A stretch of DNA of 15,685 nt from an uncultured Dorea sp. Lineage in GTDB: Bacteria > Bacillota > Clostridia > Lachnospirales > Lachnospiraceae. The position numbers and the translations under genes are program-made. The DNA lies in assembly GCA_948844705.1 (NCBI GenBank), contig CAQNVT010000131.1, forward strand, positions 1-15,685. The letters run 5' to 3'. Below the pieces are notes generated by a model that saw only the letters and a program-made list of their open reading frames with translations, searched no databases and was not told the DNA's origin. Shown here one piece after another: positions 8,858-15,527 of the stretch (the stretch's first letter is position 1; each line of letters opens with the position of its first letter).

Positions 8858-8898
8858 AAAATAACCACGGCGCCCGTCTTAAGCGCCGTGATCATTTT
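8858..8898 (-). terminator. Strong intrinsic terminator after the CBM9-like gene
   Basis: CACGGCGC (8866-8873 side) and GCGCCGTG (8883-8890 side) form a perfect 8-bp core with a 9-base loop. On the minus strand the stem continues outward through eight more pairs, including wobbles, because an AAAAUGAU stretch faces GUUAUUUU. A run of T follows the second arm. It lies about 17 bases after the stop at 8908 and isolates that gene from the GH112 promoter. The A-rich 5' side could let it work in both directions. Confidence 0.85.
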
Positions 8899-8907
8899 CT
8901 TATGTTT

Positions 8908-9522
8908 TTAGCCTGCCTTTGTGATGACCGCCGTCTCAAAAAACTCCGGCATATGGAAGCTTGGAATCCCTGATAGTATCGGCGCATAGGAAGCATAATG
9001 CTCTATTTCCTTCGTCTCCGATATCTTATAAAAATTACAGGTAAATATACTTCCCTCCTCGAGATAGAGCGGTCCGTATATTTCCTCCAGCACTGTAACC
9101 GGTATCCGTATATACCACGTCCAATGATCCTGATCGACCTTTGCAGTATTATGAAATTTCTGACAACTGTTTTTAGAAAAATAAGAACGGTAAATCCTCC
9201 CTTTTCCATAACCGGCCAAAAGAGCCCCGCTGGAATTGGCCTCAAAATTAAGATAAATTGCCTGAAGTCTCCCTATATTTGTCTCAAACTGGAAATATGC
9301 TTCCATCGCACTGTCTCTGTACACCGGATCCATATCCCGCGTGTATTTGCAAAGAGGCTCCCTCTCCTCACATACCATTTTCAGATAAAATGCATCGTCT
9401 GGCACAAACCCCAGATATCCATAGGTTTCAGGAATACTTTTCGTTCCCCACAGAAGCTTGTCCACATGAAAAGGATTTACTGATTCTAATTCAGCCGCGT
9501 TTTTAATAATATCAACCTTCAT
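8908..9522 (-). CDS. CBM9-like carbohydrate-binding protein, cytoplasmic
   Basis: This 204-residue protein is built almost wholly from one beta-rich domain resembling family 9 carbohydrate-binding modules (CBM9_2-type). Supporting stretches are VYRDSAMEAYFQF (67-79), YLNFEANSSGALLAGYG (90-106), WTWYIRIPVTVLEEIYG (134-150), CNFYKISE (162-169) and HYASYAPI followed by PSFHMPEFF (187-195). There is no signal peptide, membrane segment or catalytic domain, so it is predicted to be cytoplasmic, which is odd for a sugar-binding module. AGGAGGG lies 7 bases before the ATG. It has its own promoter and a strong terminator. Its position between a LysR gene and the GH112 operon suggests a link to sugar use, but the function is unknown. 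The domain call comes from motif recall and should be tested by profile search. Confidence 0.75.
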   Translation of the reverse strand: MKVDIIKNAAELESVNPFHVDKLLWGTKSIPETYGYLGFVPDDAFYLKMVCEEREPLCKYTRDMDPVYRDSAMEAYFQFETNIGRLQAIYLNFEANSSGALLAGYGKGRIYRSYFSKNSCQKFHNTAKVDQDHWTWYIRIPVTVLEEIYGPLYLEEGSIFTCNFYKISETKEIEHYASYAPILSGIPSFHMPEFFETAVITKAG

Positions 9523-9551
9523 ATCTCATCCCTCCTGTCTTTCATATCAAT

Positions 9552-9580
9552 AATATAGCAGACATTCACAGATAATACAA
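9552..9580 (-). promoter_or_regulatory. Probable promoter of the CBM9-like gene
   Basis: On the minus strand TTGTAT (9580-9575) and TATATT (9557-9552) are separated by 17 bases, and the -10 carries an extended TGC. Transcription would start about 20-25 bases before the start codon. The -35 is weak, so an activator is possible. Confidence 0.5.
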
Positions 9581-9617
9581 GGTTTTTAATTGTTTTATCA
9601 GAATTATTTACACGTAT

Positions 9618-10490
9618 TTACTTTTTATATTTTCGGTATCTGAAAAACTCTGTCAAAAACCGATAAAATTCTGTCACATTATGGTTATCCGTCTTATTCT
9701 GATTATAGTTGATGATAATATCTCTCTGGCATACCGGCTCCTCGATCTTTAAAAGCTGCACATGCTCGTTCTGCGCATTTCCCCAGGTAAACTCCGGCCA
9801 GAAGCCGATCCCCATATTGGCTGCGATCATATTTCTTACCGCAGACGGATTATCACTTTCAAAGATAATCTTCGGGGTAAATCCCGCATGCTGGCAGAAA
9901 CGGTCGCAGATATAACGGAATTCCCTGGAGCCAAGAAGACTGATAAAGCCTTCCTCTGAAACCTCCGCAAGACAGATCGATGTCCTCCCTTTATATTTTT
10001 CATTTCTCGGCACCGCCAGATAGATTTCCTCAGCACATGCGAAGCTGTTCCTTTCCTCCGCCCCCTGATAAAAAAGCTTTGTCGTAATAGCAATATCATA
10101 TAATTCGCTTTCCGAATTCTGCTGCAGCTGAAAATTAATGTCCCCGTGCTCCTTCTTATATTCAATAATAGCCTCCATAATAAGGCTGGACGCCGCCAGC
10201 ACATTCATATGTATGGTCTCTCCCTCAAGTGCAACCATCATCCTGAGCTGTTCGGGGATATCATCCAGCTGTGTAATCAGGGGCTCCAGCTTTTTTTGCA
10301 GATATTTCCCATATTCCGTCAGCACAATATTGCGTCCCTTAGCCGCAAACAACGGCACGCCCAGGTCATTTTCAAGTCTTCTTATCGCCTGGGTCAGAGC
10401 CGGCTGTGTAATGTGCAGATTTTTTGCACTGTTTGTCATATGCTTCGTTCTTGCCGCCTCCAAAAAGTATCTTATTTGCATAAGCTCCAT
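9618..10490 (-). CDS. LysR-family transcriptional regulator
   Basis: This is a DNA-binding regulator of 290 residues, normal for LysR proteins. The N-terminal winged helix-turn-helix occupies about residues 1-60: MQIRYFLEAARTKHMTNSAK, then LHITQPALTQAIRRLENDLG and PLFAAKGRNIVLTEYGKYL. The rest is a periplasmic-binding-protein-like effector domain, ending with MIAANMGIGFWPEFTWG, the usual LysR hinge region. A TTG at 10505 could add five residues, but GGAG spaced 9 bases before the ATG at 10490 favours the shorter start. It is transcribed divergently from the PQ-loop/SGNH gene and in the same direction as the CBM9-like gene 95 bases downstream. A palindrome between its promoter and start suggests self-regulation. 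The effector molecule cannot be deduced. Confidence 0.92.
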   Translation of the reverse strand: MELMQIRYFLEAARTKHMTNSAKNLHITQPALTQAIRRLENDLGVPLFAAKGRNIVLTEYGKYLQKKLEPLITQLDDIPEQLRMMVALEGETIHMNVLAASSLIMEAIIEYKKEHGDINFQLQQNSESELYDIAITTKLFYQGAEERNSFACAEEIYLAVPRNEKYKGRTSICLAEVSEEGFISLLGSREFRYICDRFCQHAGFTPKIIFESDNPSAVRNMIAANMGIGFWPEFTWGNAQNEHVQLLKIEEPVCQRDIIINYNQNKTDNHNVTEFYRFLTEFFRYRKYKK

Positions 10491-10508
10491 TTTCTTTTTC
10501 TCCAATTC

Positions 10509-10524
10509 ATAATGTTAACATTAT
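10509..10524. promoter_or_regulatory. 16-bp perfect palindrome, probable LysR operator
   Basis: ATAATGTTAACATTAT is a perfect palindrome in the 120-base region between the divergent LysR and PQ-loop/SGNH genes. It lies just downstream of the LysR transcription start and overlaps a possible plus-strand -35 (TTAACA, 10515-10520). That position is suited to repression of the LysR gene and control of the divergent gene. Which protein binds it is inferred from position. Confidence 0.5.
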
Positions 10525-10575
10525 TATTTTTATAAATATTATATATTAGACATAATCAAAGGTCAATGCTAGACT
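10515..10575 (+). promoter_or_regulatory. Candidate promoter(s) of the PQ-loop/SGNH gene
   Basis: Two weak candidates are visible on the plus strand: TTAACA (10515-10520) with TATTAT (10537-10542), spacer 16; and TAGACA (10547-10552) with TAGACT (10570-10575), spacer 17, the latter -10 preceded by TGC. Neither matches consensus well, as expected for a gene activated by a LysR protein. The choice between them is open. Confidence 0.4.
10538..10566 (-). promoter_or_regulatory. Promoter of the LysR gene at 9618-10490
   Basis: On the minus strand TTGACC (10566-10561) and a perfect TATAAT (10543-10538) are separated by exactly 17 bases. This is the best-matching promoter in the window. Transcription would start near 10531, giving a leader of about 40 bases that contains the 16-bp palindrome at 10509-10524. 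Confidence 0.75.
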
Positions 10576-10613
10576 ATGGATGAAAATAAAACAAAGTAAA
10601 AGAAAGTGAGTGA

Positions 10614-11603
10614 ATGAAAATGGCCGAACTTTTAGAATCCACCATGCTGATCTGCTTTGGATTATCCTGGCCAATGAACCTTGCCAAGAACATCAGGGCA
10701 AAATCAGCAAGAAACATGAGCCTCCAGTTTATCCTTCTTATCATCACGGGATATGTTGCTGGAATCTCTGCGAAAATTTACAACCACAGATTCAATTATG
10801 TACTGGCAGTATACCTCTTAAACCTGATTGTCGTATCCGCCAACGTTGTTGTCTACTTCATCAACCGGCGCTATGACAGACAGGCGCAGGCAGCCGGCGC
10901 AGAACTGAGACATGATATCTCCGGACACAAGGATTTACCTGGAAAACCACCGATTCATAAACAAGGAGAAGACGAAATGGAAACCTATCGTGAACTTAAC
11001 AGTATTACAGAAGCAGGCGGTGTTGTACTTTTTGGCTCCAACACATTTGCCGCCCTTCCGATCGGAGAGCTTACACAGGCCTTCCGCATTACAGAACCAA
11101 TCTATAACAGAAGCATTAAAGACGTACGCATCGACCAGATAGAAAGTTATCTGAAGGTATGCCTTTACGACTTAAATCCGCGTAAGATTTTCGTGAATAT
11201 GGGAGATGTAGATATTATCGATGAAAATGTGGATGCAGACAACTTCATTTCCAAATATGAGTGGCTTCTCTACATGATCCATACAAAGACACAGGCTTCC
11301 ATCTATATCGTACCAATCGTTTCAGAGAGCCAGGCCGCTTTCAGGATCAACGAGCGCCTGAAGAAGCTTGCATCGCAGACCGGTTGCAAATATATTGACG
11401 TTTCGGGCGTACTGGAATCCAAACGTCCGACACTGAGGCTCTTTGAATTGCTGAAGGTACACATGCGCAATCATCCAATCAACTTCGCGGATGCCATGGA
11501 GGTTGGAAACCTGAGCAGCCGCAGGATAGAAAATGTACCGGATAAGGGACAGTTCTCCCCGGAACCGGGCGCCAAAAAAGTAGCTGCCTACGCGAAACAC
11601 TAA
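10614..11603 (+). CDS. PQ-loop membrane domain fused to a degenerate SGNH/GDSL-like domain
   Basis: This 329-residue frame joins two unlike parts. Residues about 10-84 form three membrane helices around a PQ-loop-like repeat (GLSWPMNLAKNIRAKSARNM), the half-transporter fold of SemiSWEET proteins, with PM in place of PQ. A polar linker covers about 88-125. Residues about 130-290 resemble SGNH hydrolases: LFGSNTF carries the putative nucleophile S142 and NMGDVDII (G197) sits at block III, but the expected Asn is missing and no clear Asp-x-x-His is seen, so catalysis is doubtful. The tail after 295 is polar and basic. AAGGAG lies 8 bases before an in-frame ATG at 10977, so the second domain (208 residues) could be made alone. 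The start is at 10614 or 10620; the ribosome binding site there is weak (GTGAG). Function unknown. Confidence 0.72.
   Translation: MKMAELLESTMLICFGLSWPMNLAKNIRAKSARNMSLQFILLIITGYVAGISAKIYNHRFNYVLAVYLLNLIVVSANVVVYFINRRYDRQAQAAGAELRHDISGHKDLPGKPPIHKQGEDEMETYRELNSITEAGGVVLFGSNTFAALPIGELTQAFRITEPIYNRSIKDVRIDQIESYLKVCLYDLNPRKIFVNMGDVDIIDENVDADNFISKYEWLLYMIHTKTQASIYIVPIVSESQAAFRINERLKKLASQTGCKYIDVSGVLESKRPTLRLFELLKVHMRNHPINFADAMEVGNLSSRRIENVPDKGQFSPEPGAKKVAAYAKH
10964..10979 (+). promoter_or_regulatory. Internal ribosome binding site and start codon
   Basis: AAGGAG at 10964-10969 lies 8 bases before the in-frame ATG at 10977-10979 (protein METYRELNSI...). It is stronger than the site at the upstream start. 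It looks like the normal start of a separate SGNH-like gene now read through from the PQ-loop gene. Confidence 0.55.
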
Positions 11604-11617
11604 TTCATAAAACCAGC

Positions 11618-11646
11618 TTGATTTAACGATTCATATATCCTATAAT
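11618..11646 (+). promoter_or_regulatory. Probable thiC promoter
   Basis: TTGATT (11618-11623) and a perfect TATAAT (11641-11646) are separated by 17 bases. Transcription would begin near 11653 and give a leader of about 75 bases. That is too short for a TPP riboswitch, and no THI-box sequence is seen. Confidence 0.6.
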
Positions 11647-11672
11647 ATCTCTTGTAAATAGTATGGAAATGG

Positions 11673-11700
11673 GGAGATGCCGTACATGCATCTCCTTTTT
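11673..11700 (+). terminator. Terminator-type hairpin between the PQ-loop/SGNH gene and thiC
   Basis: GGAGATGC (11673-11680) and GCATCTCC (11688-11695) form a perfect 8-bp stem with a 7-base loop, followed by TTTTT. It can end transcripts from the upstream gene. Because the thiC promoter seems to lie before it, it may also act as an attenuator in the thiC leader. Its 3' arm plus T-run (CTCCTT, 11692-11697) can instead pair with AAGGAG (11715-11720), the thiC ribosome binding site. Confidence 0.7.
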
Positions 11701-11712
11701 CATGCTCCATAA
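11686..11712 (+). other. Possible 8-codon leader peptide before thiC
   Basis: ATG at 11686 is preceded by GGGGAG at 9 bases and reads MHLLFHAP before a TAA at 11710-11712, just upstream of the thiC ribosome binding site. The frame runs through the 3' arm of the terminator hairpin, so translating it would disrupt that hairpin. It may be chance; there is no support beyond position and the ribosome binding site. Confidence 0.25.
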
Positions 11713-11727
11713 CGAAGGAGGTAAAGA

Positions 11728-13038
11728 ATGGAAGCTTACACAACACAAATGGATGCGGCGCGCAAAAATATCATAACCCCCCAGATAAAAACCGTCGCAG
11801 AAAAGGAACATATGCCTGCAGAGCAGCTTATGAAATTAGTGGCGGAAGGCAAGGTCGCCATCTGTGCCAACAAGAATCACACCTGCCTTGATCCGGAAGG
11901 AATCGGAAGCATGCTCCGCACCAAGATCAATGTGAATCTGGGCGTGTCCAGAGACTGTAAGGATTATGACATCGAGATGCAAAAAGTCATGAGCGCCGTA
12001 AACTTAGGCGCAGAGGCTATTATGGATTTATCAAGCCACGGAGATACAAGACCCTTCCGCCGGAAGCTTACCCATGAATGCCCGGCTATGATCGGAACGG
12101 TCCCTGTCTACGACAGTGTGATTCATTATCAGCGGGATCTCGACGACCTTTCCGCAAAAGATTTTATAGACGTCATACGTCTTCACGCCGAGGATGGTGT
12201 GGATTTTGTTACGCTTCATTGCGGTATCACCAGAAAAACGATCGAACAGATCAGAAGCCATAAACGGAAAATGAATATCGTAAGCAGAGGCGGGAGCCTT
12301 GTATTTGCATGGATGAGTATGACCGGGGAAGAGAACCCCTTCTATGAATATTATGATGAGATCCTTGATATCTGTGAAAAATACGATGTGACGATCTCTC
12401 TCGGAGACGCCTGCCGCCCGGGATGTCTTGCAGACGCAACCGACGTGTGCCAGATCGAGGAGCTCGTCCGTCTCGGAGAGCTTACCCGGCGCGCATGGGC
12501 GCATAATGTTCAGGTTATGGTAGAAGGACCGGGACATGTACCGCTCAATCAGGTAGCCGCAAACATGGAAGTACAGAAAAGCATCTGCATGGGAGCGCCG
12601 TTTTACGTACTCGGCCCACTCGTAACAGATATCGCGCCGGGCTATGACCATATCACCGGCGCCATCGGAGGGGCCGTAGCCGCTATGCACGGAGCCGCCT
12701 TTCTCTGCTATGTCACCCCTGCCGAACATCTTGCCCTTCCAAATATAGAAGATGTAAAACAAGGGATCATCGCCTCAAAAATCGCCGCTCATGCGGCCGA
12801 CATTGCAAAAGGAATCCCCGGGGCACGGGATATAGACGACCGCATGGCCGACGCCCGCAGAGCCCTCGACTGGGACGCACAGTTCGCCTGCGCCTTAGAT
12901 CCTGAAACTGCAAAAGAAATCCGTGACAGCCGCAAACCAGAGGACGACCACAGCGATACCTGCAGCATGTGTGGAAAATTCTGCGCGGTAAGAAGCATGA
13001 ATAAAGCGCTGGCCGGGGAACATATCGACATTCTTTAG
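11728..13038 (+). CDS. thiC: Phosphomethylpyrimidine synthase ThiC (radical SAM)
   Basis: This non-canonical radical SAM enzyme converts aminoimidazole ribotide (AIR) to HMP-P, the pyrimidine half of thiamin. The 436 residues match the short form found in clostridia and archaea. Landmarks are [102 protein letters not shown] and [21 protein letters not shown]. The iron-sulfur cysteines are C412, C415 and C419 in [12 protein letters not shown], spaced CX2CX3C, one residue shorter than CX2CX4C in Bacillus-type ThiC. GAAGGAGG lies 6 bases before the ATG. No TPP riboswitch precedes it and no other thiamin gene adjoins it. A paralogue making hydroxybenzimidazole from AIR (BzaF) is the main alternative; nothing nearby concerns cobalamin, so ThiC is preferred. 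Confidence 0.9.
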   Translation: MEAYTTQMDAARKNIITPQIKTVAEKEHMPAEQLMKLVAEGKVAICANKNHTCLDPEGIGSMLRTKINVNLGVSRDCKDYDIEMQKVMSAVNLGAEAIMDLSSHGDTRPFRRKLTHECPAMIGTVPVYDSVIHYQRDLDDLSAKDFIDVIRLHAEDGVDFVTLHCGITRKTIEQIRSHKRKMNIVSRGGSLVFAWMSMTGEENPFYEYYDEILDICEKYDVTISLGDACRPGCLADATDVCQIEELVRLGELTRRAWAHNVQVMVEGPGHVPLNQVAANMEVQKSICMGAPFYVLGPLVTDIAPGYDHITGAIGGAVAAMHGAAFLCYVTPAEHLALPNIEDVKQGIIASKIAAHAADIAKGIPGARDIDDRMADARRALDWDAQFACALDPETAKEIRDSRKPEDDHSDTCSMCGKFCAVRSMNKALAGEHIDIL

Positions 13039-13042
13039 AAAT

Positions 13043-13107
13043 GGGGACAGGGTATTTTCAATCTGGGACGTAGTAAAATTAATTTTACTACGTCCCAGAT
13101 TGAAGAT
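13043..13107. repeat. 48-bp perfect palindrome, REP/MITE-like element
   Basis: Bases 13057-13080 and 13081-13104 are exact reverse complements, 24 bases each with no spacer. The stem extends outward by a T·G wobble and two more pairs. The centre is AAAATTAATTTT, flanked by GGGACGTAGT and ACTACGTCCC. Just upstream lies GGGGACAGGG (13043-13052), a related G-rich motif. Such GGGGAC/GTCCC hairpins recall elements mobilised by Y1 (RAYT-type) transposases; that family link is from memory. It starts about 5 bases after the thiC stop and ends 8 before the stop of the convergent gene, so it may also end transcription from both sides. Confidence 0.8.
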
Positions 13108-13111
13108 TGCA

Positions 13112-14458
13112 TTAAAGCTTATTAACTTCGAAATACTTATCTATCTTCTTTTTAATATCTTCCGGCTTCAGATACTTTGACAAATATCCCGCCGGCTTTA
13201 AGCCAATTACTTTCCTTACACTTTCCTGATCGGTTCTTCCTGTCAGAAAAATCACCGGAAGATCCACAAATTCTTCCTCCGAACGAATCATTTCCAATAC
13301 CTGCCTGCCGTCGCAGACCGGCATCTCATAATCCAGCAGGATCAGATCCGGCTTATCCAGAGTAAGCGCACGGATTGCTGCCATACCGGAGGATACAAGA
13401 GAAATCACATAATCTTTTCCAAGCAATTCCTTCATTCCCTGCCGCATTGTCATAGAATCGTCTACTACAAGGATCTTAGGCTTTGGTTCTTCCTCACGCT
13501 TCATAAGATACTGCTCGATCTCTGACAATGCATTTTCCGCCTCAATCGGAGTCCCCACTCCACTCTCAAGTAAATGCGGTGCAATGACACAATATGAAAA
13601 ATATCCTTCACCTGTATCGAACAGCAGGCTCACCTGCGGCTTTTCTTTTTCAAAAACAGCCTGAAACTGCTCATAAGTAAGAAGGTTTTCTTCCTTCACC
13701 TCTTGCATACCTGTATCCGGCAGCTGCTCCCTGACACGCCCTACAAACTGACGCGCCGTATATCTGCTCGCATTAATCAGCATACTGTCGAGCTTATTCG
13801 TCTGAAGCCCCATAACTTTGCCGACCGTATTAACAAGCAGCTTTTCTTCAAATACCAGAATAATCTCCCAGTTTTCCCCCTCGTTCTCCGTGCCGTAAAC
13901 CAAACGATAATAAACACCTTTTCCAAATCGCTCCCCGCCGTAAGTCTCACTGATCACCTGGGATTCCAATTGGAACATATCGTATAAAAGCTGTTTGATT
14001 ACCTTTTCCATGGCTTTATGTTCCTCTTCCGGCAGAAGATTCACCCATTTACTTATTCCCTCACCTGTAATTGCACGATCCTCTGTCAGAGTGTGTCCGA
14101 TCAGCCAGCCGGTACACACGCCGAGGAAATGGTCCACCGCATCCGGTGCATAATTTGTCCTCTCTAATTCCTCTTCAAGTACAGGAAGTATCTTTTTCCG
14201 AAAGTCGTTATGAATATGCCTGTGTGTCTCCAGTTCCTTATAATTAATGGACTGCATATATTTCTCTTCGTCTTCAAAATGCTTCATTGCATGCTCTTTG
14301 AAATATTTAATCCCCTCCTGACACGCCCATTGGCTCTTTTTTTCTTCTTCCCCAAATGCAAGAAGCTTATTAATAATCTTGAAAAGCCGCTTATGTTCTT
14401 TATCAATAACGTCCACTCCGATATTAAATTCATCCTTCCACACAAATTGACTGTCCAT
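13112..14458 (-). CDS. Bacteriohemerythrin–CheX-like–response-regulator receiver protein
   Basis: This soluble 448-residue protein has three parts. Residues 1-135 are a bacteriohemerythrin, a di-iron oxygen-binding bundle with every usual ligand: H22, H60, E64, H79, H83, H122 and D127. Residues about 175-320 resemble the CheX/CheC phosphatase fold (LLVNTVGKVMGLQTNKLDSM and a later strand pair); this call is tentative. Residues 328-445 are a receiver domain with the acidic pair D333/D334, phosphate acceptor D376 in LLDYEMP, T406 and K431. A histidine kinase is not nearby and no DNA-binding output is attached. It likely links oxygen or redox sensing to phosphorelay or chemotaxis-type signalling; this is inference. 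AAGGAGGG precedes the ATG by 6 bases. It converges with thiC across the palindrome. Confidence 0.88.
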   Translation of the reverse strand: MDSQFVWKDEFNIGVDVIDKEHKRLFKIINKLLAFGEEEKKSQWACQEGIKYFKEHAMKHFEDEEKYMQSINYKELETHRHIHNDFRKKILPVLEEELERTNYAPDAVDHFLGVCTGWLIGHTLTEDRAITGEGISKWVNLLPEEEHKAMEKVIKQLLYDMFQLESQVISETYGGERFGKGVYYRLVYGTENEGENWEIILVFEEKLLVNTVGKVMGLQTNKLDSMLINASRYTARQFVGRVREQLPDTGMQEVKEENLLTYEQFQAVFEKEKPQVSLLFDTGEGYFSYCVIAPHLLESGVGTPIEAENALSEIEQYLMKREEEPKPKILVVDDSMTMRQGMKELLGKDYVISLVSSGMAAIRALTLDKPDLILLDYEMPVCDGRQVLEMIRSEEEFVDLPVIFLTGRTDQESVRKVIGLKPAGYLSKYLKPEDIKKKIDKYFEVNKL

Positions 14459-14499
14459 ATGTATCCCTCCTTCTCACCAATCCCTGCCTGCTAATAAAT

Positions 14500-14527
14500 A
14501 GTATATCACAACTGCGAAAAATAGCAA
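14500..14527 (-). promoter_or_regulatory. Possible promoter of the hemerythrin-receiver gene
   Basis: On the minus strand TTGCTA (14527-14522) and TATACT (14505-14500) are separated by 16 bases, and the -10 is preceded by TGA. The 72-base gap after the upstream LysR gene holds no clear terminator, so read-through from that gene is also possible. Confidence 0.45.
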
Positions 14528-14530
14528 TCT

Positions 14531-15481
14531 TTAACATTGTTCCATTTCAGAAACTGCCAGCTTCATAAACTCCTCCATACTCCGTGTAAAATATTTATTC
14601 CTGCGGTAATAAAAATAAACATTTCTTTCCGCCGCCGGATCATCAATCTTATAATAATAAACATTCAGATCTCTCGGAAGATATTTGATTGCCGTATCAC
14701 TAATAAAAGAAATCCCCATTCCCTGCTCTGTCAGATGATAGGTTGTGAGCATCTGGTCAAGTTTCCACGCCACCTTCGGGACAATTCCTGCACGCTTGCA
14801 TATATCTTCCACGCGCTCTCTTGTGTCATTATGCTCTTTTAGAAATACAAACGGTTCATCTTTAAACATCTTCAGCGGAACACCATAGGTTTCCTTCCTC
14901 TTATGCACACCGTTATGTATATCCGCGACACTCAAACTCCATGACTTTGCCGCTGCGTTACTCTTAAAGGCAGCCGGAACAGCCAGTAAAAGATGCTCTG
15001 TCTTGGCATATCTCTTCTCATACAGTTCTTCATCCATAGGATAATTATCCATAAGAAGATCAATTTCTCCCGAAAACAGCATCTGTTCAAGCTGTGATGT
15101 ATGCCCCTCTACCATACTAAGCTCTACATTCGGATACAGCCCGTGAAATTTTTTAAGAATTCCCGGAAATATATAAGAAACAAAAAGATACGTTCCTCCG
15201 ATGCATAATGTCCCGGTAGAAAGTTCATTTAAATTGCTCACATAGCCTGCAAATTCCTCTTCCATCTCCATGATCTGCTCTACGATTTTTATATATTTTT
15301 TTCCGCATTCCGTAAGTCGGACAGGACTCCTGCTCCTGTCGAAAATCGGCGCTCCCAGCTTTTTTTCCACCTTTTTTACGGTTGCACTAAGTGCCGGCTG
15401 AGATATAAAAAGCTTATCGGCTGCTTTCGAAAAACTCCCCTCCTTATAAACCTCGTACAAATAATTCATATTTGAAAACAT
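14531..15481 (-). CDS. LysR-family transcriptional regulator
   Basis: This 316-residue DNA-binding regulator has the usual N-terminal winged helix-turn-helix: MNYLYEVYKEGSFSKAADKL, then FISQPALSATVKKVEKKLG and PIFDRSRSPVRLTECGKKYI. The effector domain follows, with TGTLCIGGTYLFVSYIFPGI and FSGEIDLLMDNYP, ending with LTEQGMGISFISDTAIKYL. An ATG at 15502 would extend it by seven residues, but GGGGGA sits 7-8 bases before the ATG at 15481 and falls inside that extension. It lies upstream of the hemerythrin-receiver gene, 72 bases apart and on the same strand. A 22-bp near-perfect palindrome lies in its promoter region, suggesting self-regulation. It is not a close copy of the other LysR protein here. 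The target genes and effector are unknown. Confidence 0.92.
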   Translation of the reverse strand: MFSNMNYLYEVYKEGSFSKAADKLFISQPALSATVKKVEKKLGAPIFDRSRSPVRLTECGKKYIKIVEQIMEMEEEFAGYVSNLNELSTGTLCIGGTYLFVSYIFPGILKKFHGLYPNVELSMVEGHTSQLEQMLFSGEIDLLMDNYPMDEELYEKRYAKTEHLLLAVPAAFKSNAAAKSWSLSVADIHNGVHKRKETYGVPLKMFKDEPFVFLKEHNDTRERVEDICKRAGIVPKVAWKLDQMLTTYHLTEQGMGISFISDTAIKYLPRDLNVYYYKIDDPAAERNVYFYYRRNKYFTRSMEEFMKLAVSEMEQC

Positions 15482-15527
15482 GATACATCCCCCAATATCC
15501 ATAAAACCTCAATATTAGAATTTTAAC

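Noticed and set aside
9596-9617. Terminator after the first LysR gene
   Set aside because: The region is AT-rich but I find no stable hairpin followed by a T-run on the minus strand.
11604-11727. TPP riboswitch before thiC
   Set aside because: No CTGAGA-type or GGATAATGCC-type conserved THI-box sequence is present and the leader is too short for the aptamer. A cobalamin riboswitch is likewise absent.
12031-12762. 243-residue minus-strand open frame opposite thiC
   Set aside because: It is antisense to thiC, whose motifs are unmistakable; the antisense frame shows no domain.
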